From: Marinobacter sp. F4206
Lineage (GTDB): Bacteria > Pseudomonadota > Gammaproteobacteria > Pseudomonadales > Oleiphilaceae
Length of the DNA stretch: 64,000 nucleotides
Assembly: GCF_019392195.1 (NCBI RefSeq)
Contig: NZ_JAHXKI010000004.1
Coordinates: 177,447 to 241,446 of the forward strand
Direction of reading: 5' to 3'
Shown: one piece after another, positions 17,822-26,989 of the stretch
How positions within the stretch are numbered: position 1 is the first letter of the stretch
How the letters are laid out: each line of letters begins with the position of its first letter
Program-made: the position numbers and the translations under genes
Notes under the pieces: generated by a model
What the model was told of the DNA's origin: nothing
The model's input: the letters and a program-made list of their open reading frames with translations, nothing else
Database searches by the model: none

Positions 17822-18697
17822 TTACCGGAACTTCCGCAGCCTCTGAATCAGCGAGGACGTATCCCATCGGCGCCCGCCCATTTCCTGGACATCGCCGTAA
17901 AACTGGTCCACAAGGGCTGTCACGGGGAGTGAGGCATTTACCTTCCGGGCTTCTTCGAGACAGATTCCTAGATCCTTGCGCATCCAGTCCACCGCAAAGC
18001 CATGATCGAATTCGCCGTCGATCATCGTTCCGGACCGGTTTTCCATCTGCCAGGATTGCGCGGCGCCTTTTGAGATCACATCCACCACCTTGCGAACATC
18101 CAGCTCTGCCTGTTCGGCGAAGTGCAGGGCTTCGGACAGACCCTGAACAAGACCGGCAATAGCAATCTGATTGACCATTTTGGTTTTCTGTCCGCTTCCC
18201 GCGGGGCCCAGGAGGTTCACGGCTCGGGCGTAATGGTCCATCAGGGGTTGGGCTCTGGCGAAGTCGGAATCCGAGCCACCGCACATTACTGTCAGCTTCC
18301 CATTTTCAGCACCCTGCTGGCCGCCTGAAACGGGGGCGTCAATAAAGCCCTGCTTTTTGGCGGCGGCTGCGGCCGCCAGTCGTTCAGCAATGCCGGCCGA
18401 CGCGGTGGTGTGGTCAACCAGGATGGCGCCTTCGGGTGCGTTCGCAATGATACCCTCGTCGCCCTCGAACACCTCGACCAAGTCTTTGTCTGCGCCAACA
18501 CAGGTCATGACAAAATCCGCGCCTTCCACTGCTTCGGCAATTGTCTTGCAGGCCTTGCCGGGGTACTCGCCGGCCCATTGTTCCGCCTTGGCGATTGTCC
18601 GGTTCCAGACTCTGACGTTGATGCCGGCCTTCGCCAGGTGCCCGGCCATCGGGTAACCCATCACCCCAAGGCCAATGAAAGTTGCAGTGGTTGTCAT
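17822..18697 (-). CDS. 3-hydroxyisobutyrate dehydrogenase family NAD(P)-dependent oxidoreductase
   Basis: A 291-residue beta-hydroxyacid dehydrogenase: N-terminal Rossmann motif FIGLGVMGYPMAGHLA, substrate-binding DAPVSGGQQGAENG (about 119-132), and the catalytic Lys region GSGQKTKMVNQ (about 167-178). Family members oxidise 3-hydroxyisobutyrate, tartronate semialdehyde-type or short aldehyde substrates, so the exact substrate cannot be read here. No valine- or glyoxylate-pathway genes are adjacent. It lies alone on the minus strand, downstream of gltA but separated from it by a strong terminator. Confidence 0.88.
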   Translation of the reverse strand: MTTTATFIGLGVMGYPMAGHLAKAGINVRVWNRTIAKAEQWAGEYPGKACKTIAEAVEGADFVMTCVGADKDLVEVFEGDEGIIANAPEGAILVDHTTASAGIAERLAAAAAAKKQGFIDAPVSGGQQGAENGKLTVMCGGSDSDFARAQPLMDHYARAVNLLGPAGSGQKTKMVNQIAIAGLVQGLSEALHFAEQAELDVRKVVDVISKGAAQSWQMENRSGTMIDGEFDHGFAVDWMRKDLGICLEEARKVNASLPVTALVDQFYGDVQEMGGRRWDTSSLIQRLRKFR

Positions 18698-18792
18698 AGC
18701 GGACTCCTGAAGTTGTGATTCGGTTTTTGTGATTTGAAGTTATCACAGTCGCGCGGTCGTCTCTGTTAGAACTTTAGTGTAGGGGCTACCAC

Positions 18793-18822
18793 AAAAAAAG
18801 GCCGCTGAATTCAGCGGCCTTT
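18793..18822 (-). terminator. Intrinsic terminator of gltA
   Basis: A 26-bp perfect palindrome (18797-18822) followed on the minus strand by a T7 run; 31 nt past the gltA stop. Confidence 0.92.
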
Positions 18823-18853
18823 CTCTGGTTGCTCAGTCTAGCATGCACCGGGC

Positions 18854-20128
18854 TTACTTCTCCGGGTAGTCCCTTGCCTCGGAGCCGGTATACAGCTGGC
18901 GCGGGCGGCCGATACGGTAGTTGCCGCTGACCATCTCGTTCCAGTGAGAGAACCAGCCAATGGTGCGAGACAGGGCGAAGATGACGGTGAACATGGACGT
19001 CGGGATTCCGATGGCTTTGAGGATCAGGCCGGAATAGAAGTCCACGTTCGGGTACAGTTTGCGCTGAACGAAGTACTCGTCTTCCAGGGCGATCTTCTCC
19101 AGGCGCTGGGCGATCCGCAGGAGCGGGTCGTTTTCCAGGCCCAGCTCGGTCAGAACTTCGTGAGCGGTTTCCGCCATGACTTTGGCGCGCGGGTCGAAGT
19201 TCTTGTAGACGCGATGGCCGAAGCCCATCAGGCGGAACGGGTCATCCTTGTCCTTGGCTTTGGCGATGAACTTCTCGATGTTGGACTCATCACCAATTTC
19301 AGCCAGCATGTCCAGAACGGCTTCGTTGGCACCACCGTGAGCAGGGCCCCAGAGTGCTGCAATGCCTGAGGCAATGCATGCGTAGGGGTTGGCGCCGGTT
19401 GAGCCGGCCAGGCGTACGGTGGACGTGGACGCGTTCTGTTCGTGGTCGGCGTGCAGGATAAAGATCTTGTCCATGGCCTTGGCCAGGATCGGATTTGGCT
19501 TGTATTCCTCACAAGGAACGCCAAACATCATCTGCAGGAAGTTCTCGGAATAGGACAGGTCATTCCGCGGATACATGAACGGCTGGCCGATGCTGTACTT
19601 GTAGCACCAGGCTGCAATGGTCGGCATCTTGGCGATCAGTCGATGCGCAGTGATGTCGCGCTGATGCTCGCTGGTGACGTCCATCTGGTCGTGGTAGAAC
19701 GCAGACAGTGCGCCAACCACGCCACACATGATGGCCATCGGGTGCGCGTCACGACGGAAGCCGTGGAAGAAGTTGCGCATCTGGTCATGCAGCATGGTGT
19801 GGTTCTTGATGGTATCGTGGAATTGCTTGTTTTCTTCTGGAGTCGGCAGTTCGCCTTTCAGTAGCAGATAGCAGACTTCAAGGTAGTCAGAATGCTCGGC
19901 AAGCTGTTCAATGGGGTAGCCGCGGTGCAGGAGAACGCCGTTTGCACCGTCGATGTAAGTGATGGCAGATTCGCAGGCTGCTGTGGATACGAACCCTGGG
20001 TCATAAGTAAAAACGCCTTCCTGGACCAGGCCTCGTACGTCGATAACGTCAGGGCCGACGGTGCCGGAATATACAGGTAACTCAATGGACTTATCACCCA
20101 CCGAGAGCGTGGCTTTCCTGTCGGTCAT
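18854..20128 (-). CDS. gltA: Citrate synthase (type II, hexameric)
   Basis: A 424-residue citrate synthase condensing acetyl-CoA and oxaloacetate, first step of the TCA cycle. The family blocks are present: [14 protein letters not shown] with the catalytic His, [14 protein letters not shown] with the second His/Arg, and the C-terminal [13 protein letters not shown] carrying catalytic Asp-region residues. The N-terminal extension ([19 protein letters not shown]) is typical of the NADH-sensitive gram-negative type II enzyme. AGGAG sits 7 bases before the ATG. It is divergent from sdhCDAB across a 477-nt control region, as in pseudomonads. Confidence 0.97.
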   Translation of the reverse strand: MTDRKATLSVGDKSIELPVYSGTVGPDVIDVRGLVQEGVFTYDPGFVSTAACESAITYIDGANGVLLHRGYPIEQLAEHSDYLEVCYLLLKGELPTPEENKQFHDTIKNHTMLHDQMRNFFHGFRRDAHPMAIMCGVVGALSAFYHDQMDVTSEHQRDITAHRLIAKMPTIAAWCYKYSIGQPFMYPRNDLSYSENFLQMMFGVPCEEYKPNPILAKAMDKIFILHADHEQNASTSTVRLAGSTGANPYACIASGIAALWGPAHGGANEAVLDMLAEIGDESNIEKFIAKAKDKDDPFRLMGFGHRVYKNFDPRAKVMAETAHEVLTELGLENDPLLRIAQRLEKIALEDEYFVQRKLYPNVDFYSGLILKAIGIPTSMFTVIFALSRTIGWFSHWNEMVSGNYRIGRPRQLYTGSEARDYPEK

Positions 20129-20214
20129 GGTGCTCTCCTATATGTCAGCTTGTCAGCTTAATCTGCATTTATAGATGCGCTAGAAGGCGCGTATTATCGC
20201 AAAACTGGCGGCAA

Positions 20215-20242
20215 AATATAGGGCGTTGGCTTTTTTTGTCAA
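20215..20242 (-). promoter_or_regulatory. gltA promoter
   Basis: On the minus strand: TTGACA (20242-20237), 16-base spacer, TATATT (20220-20215), a near-consensus sigma-70 promoter. Transcription would start about 80 nt before the gltA ATG. Its leader contains a tandem 8-bp repeat TGTCAGCT x2 (20143-20158, plus-strand sense). Confidence 0.75.
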
Positions 20243-20392
20243 TGGAAGAGTCCAGAATTGGCAGTTTTTGGCCGCCTCTGTAAATCAGTGATATCCCGAA
20301 TAACGTTGATTGTGCGGCAGAATAGCTTTTGTCAATAGTCCATATAGCTGCCTTAAGCCCCTGAATTCCGTGGGTCCAGCCGTGTTGCGCGT

Positions 20393-20421
20393 TTGTAATT
20401 AGCGGGGGTACTCCTTATAAT
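20393..20421 (+). promoter_or_regulatory. sdhCDAB promoter
   Basis: TTGTAA (20393-20398), 17-base spacer, perfect TATAAT (20416-20421). The start near 20428 leaves a leader of about 178 nt before the GTG of sdhC, long enough for post-transcriptional control. The remainder of the 20129-20605 intergenic stretch, beyond this and the gltA promoter, shows no gene; a second TTGACA on the minus strand near 20332-20337 lacks a good -10. Confidence 0.75.
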
Positions 20422-20605
20422 CCGTAGCCCGGAATCGGGGATATACCTTGCTTCAGCAGCGCCTGGCTGCCGGTGTTCAAGCGTATAGTCCTTCCTCCTG
20501 AGCCAATCGTGTGCCGGTCTCGTATCAGCACGCTGATCCTTACATACCAACTATCCGCAGCCGGTGTTCCGGTATCGTGGAATCAAGAGAGAGTGTGAGA
20601 GCGCT

Positions 20606-20980
20606 GTGAATAGTAAACGACCAGTAAATCTCGATCTCGGCAAGTTTCATTTTCCGCTGCCAGCCATTACGTCCATTCTGCACCGCATCAGCGGCATCAT
20701 CATTTTCGTTGGTGTTGCGTTCATGCTTTACGGACTTCAGCTTTCCCTGTCCGGGGAAGGGGGCTTCAGTCGTGTGAGTGAACTGCTGGACAGCTTCCTT
20801 GCCAAGCTGATTATCTGGGGCATCTTATCTGCTCTGCTGTACCACCTGGTTGCAGGTATCAAGCACCTGTTCATGGATATGGGCATTGGTGAAGAGCTGG
20901 AAAGCGGCCGCCTCGCCGCGAAGATCACGATTGTGGTTTCCGTCATTCTCATCGTTCTGGCAGGAGTCTGGGTATGGTAA
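20606..20980 (+). CDS. sdhC: Succinate dehydrogenase cytochrome b556 subunit
   Basis: A 124-residue membrane anchor with three transmembrane helices (about 28-50, 65-88, 103-123). The heme-axial/quinone-site motif SILHRISGIIIF and the second His block YHLVAGIKHLFMD are clear. GTG 20606 is the start because the conserved N-terminus reads NSKRPVNLDL; the longer upstream frame is not conserved. Together with SdhD it binds heme b and ubiquinone. Its stop overlaps the sdhD start by 7 nt. Confidence 0.95.
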   Translation: MNSKRPVNLDLGKFHFPLPAITSILHRISGIIIFVGVAFMLYGLQLSLSGEGGFSRVSELLDSFLAKLIIWGILSALLYHLVAGIKHLFMDMGIGEELESGRLAAKITIVVSVILIVLAGVWVW

Positions 20981-21318
20981 ACAGCGTCACGAATCTGGGT
21001 CGCAGTGGTGTTTTTGACTGGCTGATCCAGCGGGTAACCGCCTACGTACTTGCTTTATATACAATTTTCCTGCTCGGCTTCATGGTAACTACTGATGTTA
21101 ACTATGAAACCTGGTCGGCTCTGTTTGGTCAGACCTGGTTCCGTATTTTTACCCTGATGGCGCTTCTTTCCATTGGTGCGCACGCCTGGGTTGGTCTCTG
21201 GACAGTGACCACGGACTACATCAAGGCCATGGGGCCCAGGTTTATCGTGCAGGCGGCGTGTGGTTTGACCATGTTCGTGTACGTGGTCTGGGGTATTCAG
21301 ATTCTTTGGGGGCTTTAA
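20974..21318 (+). CDS. sdhD: Succinate dehydrogenase membrane anchor subunit
   Basis: A 114-residue protein with three transmembrane helices and the conserved DWLIQRVTAYVLALY opening plus the heme-ligand region IGAHAWVGLWTVTTDYIK. It anchors the SdhAB dimer to the inner membrane together with SdhC and contributes to the quinone site. It overlaps sdhC by 7 nt and is followed by sdhA after 3 nt, so translation is coupled. Confidence 0.95.
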   Translation: MVNSVTNLGRSGVFDWLIQRVTAYVLALYTIFLLGFMVTTDVNYETWSALFGQTWFRIFTLMALLSIGAHAWVGLWTVTTDYIKAMGPRFIVQAACGLTMFVYVVWGIQILWGL

Positions 21319-21321
21319 TCG

Positions 21322-23094
21322 ATGGCTAACATCAAGACCATGTCTTATGACGCGATTGTTATCGGTGGTGGCGGTGCCGGTATGCGTGCCGCCCTGCAGT
21401 TGACCGAATCCGGCGTCAACACTGCTTGTATCACGAAGGTTTTTCCGACGCGTTCTCACACTGTGTCGGCCCAGGGCGGCATTACCTGTGCCATTGCAAG
21501 TGCCGATCCCAACGATGATTGGCGCTGGCATATGTATGACACCGTCAAGGGTTCCGATTACATCGGTGACCAGGACGCAATCGAGTACATGTGTTCCGTA
21601 GGTCCCCAGGCGGTTTTCGAGCTTGAACACATGGGCCTGCCGTTCTCCCGTACCGAGCAGGGCCGTATCTATCAGCGCCCGTTCGGTGGCCAGTCCAAGG
21701 GGCCGGATAACCCCACGCAGGCGGCGCGCACCTGTGCCGCTGCCGATCGTACCGGTCATGCGCTTCTGCACACCCTGTATCAGGCAAACCTCAAGGGGGG
21801 CACGACCTTCCTGAACGAGTGGTATGCCGTTGACCTGGTGAAGAACAGCAAAGATGAAGTGGTTGGCGTTGTAGCGATTGAAATCGAAACGGGTGAGGTG
21901 GCCTACATCAAGTGTAAGGCGACTGTGCTGGCAACAGGCGGCGCTGGCCGTATCTATTCCTCGACAACGAACGCCCTGATCAACACTGGCGACGGCATCG
22001 GCATGGCGCTGCGCGCCGGGTTCCCGATGCAGGATATGGAAATGTGGCAGTTCCATCCGACCGGGATATACGGAGCCGGCACACTGGTCACAGAAGGTTG
22101 CCGCGGTGAGGGTGGCTATCTGATCAACGCCGAGGGCGAGCGGTTCATGGAGCGTTACGCTCCGAACGCGAAAGACCTTGCTGGCCGTGATGTCGTGGCC
22201 CGCTCCATGGTCATCGAGATTCTCGAGGGTCGTGGCTGTGGTCCGGACAAGGATCATGTTCTGCTGAAGCTGGATCACCTGGGTGAAGAAACCCTGAACC
22301 TGCGTCTGCCGGGGATCTGTGAGCTGTCCCGTACCTTCGCCCACGTGGATCCGGTGAAAGAGCCAATTCCGGTGGTCCCGACCTGCCACTATATGATGGG
22401 CGGTATTCCCACCAACGTGGGTGGTCAGGCGTTGACCCAGGATGAGAACGGTAACGACAAGCCAATCCCCGGTCTGTTTGCTTGTGGTGAAGCGGCGTGT
22501 GTGTCTGTTCATGGTGCCAACCGTCTGGGCGGCAACTCGCTGCTTGATCTGGTTGTATTCGGTCGTGCGGCCGGTCTGCACATCGAAGAGCAATTGCGTG
22601 GCGGGTTCGAAGTAGATGGCGCCAGCGAAGAAGACATCAAGCGTGCCATGGCGCGCCTGGATCGTCTGAATGGCGCCTCCGAGGGCGAGAGCGTTGCCGA
22701 GGTCCGCAAGGATCTCCAGAGCTGCATGCAGCTGTACTTCGGTGTGTTCCGCGATGGCGACAGCATGGAAGAAGGCCTCAAAAAACTGGAAGCGATTGGT
22801 GAGCGTGTTCGCAACACCAAGCTGGCTGATACCAGTAGTGCTTTCAACACCGCGCGTATTGAGGCTTTGGAGCTGGACAACCTGTACGAGGTTGCGCTCG
22901 CCACTGCCATCTCCGCGTATGAGCGCAAAGAGAGCCGTGGTGCGCATGCCCGTAACGACTTCACCGAGCGTGACGACGAAAACTGGCTCAAGCACTCTCT
23001 TTATTTCCCGCTGGACAAGCGTGTTGGCAAGCGTGACGTAAACTTCGCGCCCAAGACCGTCGATACCTTCCAGCCGAAGATCCGGACTTACTAA
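21322..23094 (+). CDS. sdhA: Succinate dehydrogenase flavoprotein subunit
   Basis: A 590-residue flavoprotein oxidising succinate to fumarate. The FAD-binding [11 protein letters not shown] motif is at about residues 13-23, the covalent-FAD His lies in the [10 protein letters not shown] block, and the catalytic HPTGIYGAG and substrate Arg regions are intact. Length and blocks match pseudomonad SdhA. sdhB follows after 14 nt. Product electrons pass through the SdhB iron-sulfur centres to ubiquinone. Confidence 0.97.
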   Translation: MANIKTMSYDAIVIGGGGAGMRAALQLTESGVNTACITKVFPTRSHTVSAQGGITCAIASADPNDDWRWHMYDTVKGSDYIGDQDAIEYMCSVGPQAVFELEHMGLPFSRTEQGRIYQRPFGGQSKGPDNPTQAARTCAAADRTGHALLHTLYQANLKGGTTFLNEWYAVDLVKNSKDEVVGVVAIEIETGEVAYIKCKATVLATGGAGRIYSSTTNALINTGDGIGMALRAGFPMQDMEMWQFHPTGIYGAGTLVTEGCRGEGGYLINAEGERFMERYAPNAKDLAGRDVVARSMVIEILEGRGCGPDKDHVLLKLDHLGEETLNLRLPGICELSRTFAHVDPVKEPIPVVPTCHYMMGGIPTNVGGQALTQDENGNDKPIPGLFACGEAACVSVHGANRLGGNSLLDLVVFGRAAGLHIEEQLRGGFEVDGASEEDIKRAMARLDRLNGASEGESVAEVRKDLQSCMQLYFGVFRDGDSMEEGLKKLEAIGERVRNTKLADTSSAFNTARIEALELDNLYEVALATAISAYERKESRGAHARNDFTERDDENWLKHSLYFPLDKRVGKRDVNFAPKTVDTFQPKIRTY

Positions 23095-23108
23095 GGGGGA
23101 CGCAGACA

Positions 23109-23813
23109 ATGTTGGTAAGCCTTTATCGTTATAACCCGGAAACCGATAACGCCCCTTATATGCAGGACGTTGATCTGGAGCTTCCGGAAGGCAAGGACCT
23201 GATGGTTCTGGATGTTCTGAACCTGATGAAGGAAAAGGATCCGTCGGTTGCCTACCGTCGTTCCTGCCGTGAGGGCGTTTGCGGCTCTGATGGTATGAAT
23301 ATGAACGGCAAGAATGGACTGGCCTGCATTACGCCTGTGTCTCAGGTCGTTAAGGGTGACAAGCTGGTCCTGCGTCCACTGCCGGGCCTGCCGGTTATCC
23401 GGGACCTGGTTGTCGATATGAGCTTGTTCTACCAGCAGTACGAGAAGGTCATGCCGTACCTGGTGAACAACACGCCGGCTCCGGCAATTGAGCGCCTGCA
23501 GTCACCGGAAGACCGGGAAAAGCTGGATGGCCTGTACGAGTGTATTCTCTGTGCCTGCTGCTCCACTTCCTGCCCGTCCTTCTGGTGGAATCCCGATAAG
23601 TTTATCGGTCCTGCCGGCCTCCTTCAGGCCTACCGCTTCCTGGCTGACAGCCGGGACACTGCCCAGGCAGAGCGTCTGGCTAACCTGGATGATCCGTTCA
23701 GTGTTTTCCGCTGCAGGGGTATCATGAACTGCGTGAGCGTCTGCCCGAAAGGTCTGAACCCCACCAGGGCAATCGGTCATATCCGGAACCTCCTGCTGCA
23801 GCGCGCCACATAA
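23109..23813 (+). CDS. sdhB: Succinate dehydrogenase iron-sulfur subunit
   Basis: A 234-residue protein with an N-terminal 2Fe-2S ferredoxin domain (SCREGVCGSDGMN and the later Cys at about residue 74) and a C-terminal helical domain holding the 4Fe-4S (CILCACCSTSCPSFWW) and 3Fe-4S (CRGIMNCVSVCPKGLNP) centres. It ends the sdh set. A GC-rich hairpin without T-tract follows, so transcription may run on into sucA. Confidence 0.97.
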   Translation: MLVSLYRYNPETDNAPYMQDVDLELPEGKDLMVLDVLNLMKEKDPSVAYRRSCREGVCGSDGMNMNGKNGLACITPVSQVVKGDKLVLRPLPGLPVIRDLVVDMSLFYQQYEKVMPYLVNNTPAPAIERLQSPEDREKLDGLYECILCACCSTSCPSFWWNPDKFIGPAGLLQAYRFLADSRDTAQAERLANLDDPFSVFRCRGIMNCVSVCPKGLNPTRAIGHIRNLLLQRAT

Positions 23814-23865
23814 GCAGCAGCTTTCCGAGTAGACGCTATACTGTTCTGACCAGGTTAAGCACCCC

Positions 23866-23893
23866 GAAGGCCCTGCAACGGCGCAGGGCCTTC
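23866..23893. other. Strong hairpin without T-tract in the sdhB-sucA gap
   Basis: A perfect 11-bp stem GAAGGCCCTGC/GCAGGGCCTTC with 6-nt loop lies 52 nt past sdhB. No T-run follows on either strand, so it is more likely an mRNA processing or stability element than a terminator. The 313-nt gap 23814-24126 otherwise holds only the candidate leader frame at 24015. Confidence 0.5.
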
Positions 23894-24014
23894 AACCAAA
23901 GGCTTATATTCAAAAGTCTTACCCGGGTGCACACTACGCATGCCGTGACGAGAGCTTAAAAGGTTATCGCATGGTTTGCTGAGTATAAAAACCACCGGGG
24001 AAAGGAAAACATCC

Positions 24015-24065
24015 ATGTCGGGTGTGGTGGCCAAAGTCGATCCCGTAAAAACCCGTATTGACTGA
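24015..24065 (+). CDS. Candidate 16-residue leader peptide upstream of sucA
   Basis: An ATG (24015) with a near-ideal Shine-Dalgarno (AAGGA 24002-24006, 8-base spacer) opens a 16-codon frame ending in TGA at 24063-24065, 61 nt before the sucA start. The peptide (MSGVVAKVDPVKTRID) has valine and charged residues but no run of one amino acid. Whether it is translated, or regulates sucA, is unproven; a chance frame is possible, though the ribosome site is better than that of many real genes here. Confidence 0.35.
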   Translation: MSGVVAKVDPVKTRID

Positions 24066-24126
24066 GATTTACCCCTGGCCGACCATATCGGGCTCCCCCG
24101 CACCAGCCCAAGGTGAGCTATTCAAA

Positions 24127-26964
24127 ATGCACGAAAGCATCATGGAGCAGTTATGGCAGACTTCCCACCTGCAGGGTGGAAATCTTGCCTATGTTGAACA
24201 GCTTTTTGAAACCTACCTGACAGACCCCAATGCCGTCCCCGAAGAGTGGCGAAGCTACTTCGACAAGCTTCCCAGTGTCGATGGTTATCACGGTCGTGAC
24301 GTTGCCCACTCCTCCATCCGTGAGCAGTTCGAACATATCTCCCGTAATCAGCGTTTTCTCGCCACCGGCGGTGTTCCTGCCAGTGCGACGACCGACGCCG
24401 ACAAAAAGCAGATTCGTGTTCTCCAGCTGATCAACGCTTACCGTTTTCGTGGCCATCAGGAAGCGAAGCTGGATCCACTCGGTGTCTGGCAGCGCCCTCA
24501 GGTGGAGGACCTGGATCCGGCATTTCATGAGCTTTCGGACTCCGACAGCGACTTGGAGTTCCAGACCGGATCCCTGAATTTCGGTTCCGAGACCATGAAA
24601 CTCGGAGATATTGTTGATGGCCTGCGCCGCACCTATTGCGAAAGTATTGGTGCTGAGTACATGCACGTCGTCGATACCCGCATCAAGCGGTGGTTTCAGC
24701 AACGCATGGAGCCGGTCCGCTCCCGCCCGGGCTACGAAGAGAAGACCCGGAAGCACATTCTGGAACGCCTGACCGCTGCCGAAGGCTTGGAGAAGTATCT
24801 TGGGTCACGGTATCCGGGCGTAAAACGGTTTGGCCTTGAAGGCGCCGAGAGCCTGATTCCCTGTCTGGATGAGCTGATTCAGCGGGCTGGCTACTATGGC
24901 GCGAAGGAAATCGTTCTGGGTATGGCACACCGCGGCCGCCTGAACGTTCTGGTTAATACACTCGGCAAGAACCCGAAAGAGCTGTTCGACGAATTCGAAG
25001 GCAAAAAACTGGCAGATTCCGGCTCCGGTGACGTGAAATATCACCAGGGCTTCTCCTCGAACGTGATGACGCCGGGCGGCGAGGTGCATCTGGCCATGGC
25101 GTTCAACCCGTCGCACCTGGAGATTGTGTCGCCGGTGGTGGAGGGCTCGGTTCGTGCTCGACAGACTCGCCGGAATGATGACGATGGTACGCAGGTCGTG
25201 CCGATTATCATGCACGGTGACGCTGCATTCGCGGGTCAGGGCGTGGTAATGGAAACCTTCCAGATGTCCCAGACCCGGGGCTACGGTGTTGGCGGTACCA
25301 TCCATATCGTCATCAACAACCAGGTCGGTTTCACCACCAGCAAGCAGGAAGACGCACGGTCCACCGAGTACTGCACCGATGTCGCCAAAATGGTTCAGGC
25401 GCCGATCCTGCACGTTAATGCGGATGATCCTGAAGCGGTGATGTTTGCCACCCAGATGGCAATGGACTACCGCAACGAATTCAAGAATGACGTGGTTATT
25501 GACTTGGTGTGCTATCGCCGCCGTGGTCATAACGAGGCGGACGAGCCGGCGGCGACGCAGCCGGTTATGTACGAAAAGATCCGCAAGCTCAAGACCACCC
25601 GGAATTTGTATGCTGAGCAACTGGTTGCCGCCGGTGTTATCACCGAGGAAGAGGGCAAGCAGATGGAGAATGACTACCGTGACGCCCTGGACGACGGCGA
25701 GCACGTGGTCAAATCCCTGGTCAAGGAGCCCAACAAGGAGCTCTACGTTGACTGGACGCCTTACCTGGGGCACGAATGGACCGCCAAGTGCAAGTCCAGT
25801 GTGGCTCTGAAAACGATCCAGCGTCTGGGTAAAAAGCTGACCTCGGTGCCAGAAGGCTTCAGCATCCAGCGGCAGGTTTCGAAGATCGTTACTGATCGCG
25901 AGAAAATGACGGCCGGTGCCTTGCCGATCAACTGGGGGTACGGCGAAGTGATGGCCTATGCGACCCTGTTGGATGAGGGGCACCCTATCCGGATTACCGG
26001 TCAGGACGTCGGGCGTGGCACCTTCTCTCACCGCCACGCAGTACTGCATAACCAGAAGGGCGGTTCGACGCACATCGCGCTCGAGAAGCTGTCTGACAAT
26101 CAGCCGAAGTTTGAGATCTACGACTCACTGTTGTCCGAAGAAGCCGTAATGGCTTTCGAGTACGGCTATGCGACCACGGCGCCGAGTGGCCTCATTGTCT
26201 GGGAGGCCCAGTTCGGTGATTTCGCCAACGGTGCTCAGGTGGTAATTGATCAGTTCCTGACCAGCGGCGAGCACAAGTGGGGCCGTTTGTGTGGCCTGAC
26301 TCTGCTGCTTCCCCATGGCTATGAGGGGCAGGGTCCTGAGCACAGCTCCGCACGTCTGGAGCGCTTCCTGCAACTGTGTGCCGAACACAATATTCAGGTT
26401 TGCGTCCCGACCACGCCTTCGCAGGTTTTCCACATGCTGCGCCGGCAGGTGAAGCGTCCGCTGCGCAAGCCGCTGGTTGCCATCACCCCGAAGAGTCTGT
26501 TGCGCCATAAAGAAGCAACGTCCGATCTTGATGATCTGACCTCGGGTACGTTCCAGACGGTGTTGCCGGAGAAGGAGCCTTCCGATCCCAAGAAGGTAAC
26601 GCGCCTGATCATGTGCAGTGGCAAGGTGTATTTTGATCTGCTGGAGAAGAAGAAAGCGGACGAGCGCGAGGACGTGGCAATTCTGCGTATCGAGCAGCTG
26701 TATCCGTTCCCTGGCGACGATCTGGACGCACTGATTGGCCAGTACACCAAGCTCAAGCATGTGGTGTGGTGCCAGGAAGAGCCTATGAACCAGGGTGCCT
26801 GGTATCCGAGCCAACACCACATGAGGAATGCGCTTCAGCGCCTGAATCCAAAACTGTACCTCCAGTATGCCGGTCGCGATGCCTCCGCTGCCCCCGCTTG
26901 TGGACACATGTCTGTCCACATCGAAGAGCAGAAGAAGCTGGTAAACGACGCGTTTGAAATCTGA
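24127..26964 (+). CDS. sucA: 2-oxoglutarate dehydrogenase E1 component
   Basis: A 945-residue thiamine-diphosphate enzyme decarboxylating 2-oxoglutarate and passing succinyl to the lipoyl arm of SucB. The N-terminal helical tail (YVEQLFETYLTDPNAVPEEWRS is split here by domain borders), the E1 core with GMAHRGRLNVL, the ThDP motif region (GDAAFAGQGVV...NNQVGFTTS) and the C-terminal transketolase-like domain are present. ATG 24127 is chosen because AAGGTGAG precedes it and the conserved N-terminus starts MHESIME; an in-frame start 69 nt upstream is not conserved. sucB follows after 25 nt. Confidence 0.96.
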   Translation: MHESIMEQLWQTSHLQGGNLAYVEQLFETYLTDPNAVPEEWRSYFDKLPSVDGYHGRDVAHSSIREQFEHISRNQRFLATGGVPASATTDADKKQIRVLQLINAYRFRGHQEAKLDPLGVWQRPQVEDLDPAFHELSDSDSDLEFQTGSLNFGSETMKLGDIVDGLRRTYCESIGAEYMHVVDTRIKRWFQQRMEPVRSRPGYEEKTRKHILERLTAAEGLEKYLGSRYPGVKRFGLEGAESLIPCLDELIQRAGYYGAKEIVLGMAHRGRLNVLVNTLGKNPKELFDEFEGKKLADSGSGDVKYHQGFSSNVMTPGGEVHLAMAFNPSHLEIVSPVVEGSVRARQTRRNDDDGTQVVPIIMHGDAAFAGQGVVMETFQMSQTRGYGVGGTIHIVINNQVGFTTSKQEDARSTEYCTDVAKMVQAPILHVNADDPEAVMFATQMAMDYRNEFKNDVVIDLVCYRRRGHNEADEPAATQPVMYEKIRKLKTTRNLYAEQLVAAGVITEEEGKQMENDYRDALDDGEHVVKSLVKEPNKELYVDWTPYLGHEWTAKCKSSVALKTIQRLGKKLTSVPEGFSIQRQVSKIVTDREKMTAGALPINWGYGEVMAYATLLDEGHPIRITGQDVGRGTFSHRHAVLHNQKGGSTHIALEKLSDNQPKFEIYDSLLSEEAVMAFEYGYATTAPSGLIVWEAQFGDFANGAQVVIDQFLTSGEHKWGRLCGLTLLLPHGYEGQGPEHSSARLERFLQLCAEHNIQVCVPTTPSQVFHMLRRQVKRPLRKPLVAITPKSLLRHKEATSDLDDLTSGTFQTVLPEKEPSDPKKVTRLIMCSGKVYFDLLEKKKADEREDVAILRIEQLYPFPGDDLDALIGQYTKLKHVVWCQEEPMNQGAWYPSQHHMRNALQRLNPKLYLQYAGRDASAAPACGHMSVHIEEQKKLVNDAFEI

Positions 26965-26989
26965 CGAGCTACCGAACTAAGGATCCGTA

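Noticed and set aside
21055..23109. 684-codon open frame antisense to sdhA
   Set aside because: Shadow of sdhA codon bias; sequence is His/Thr/Arg-rich without any fold.
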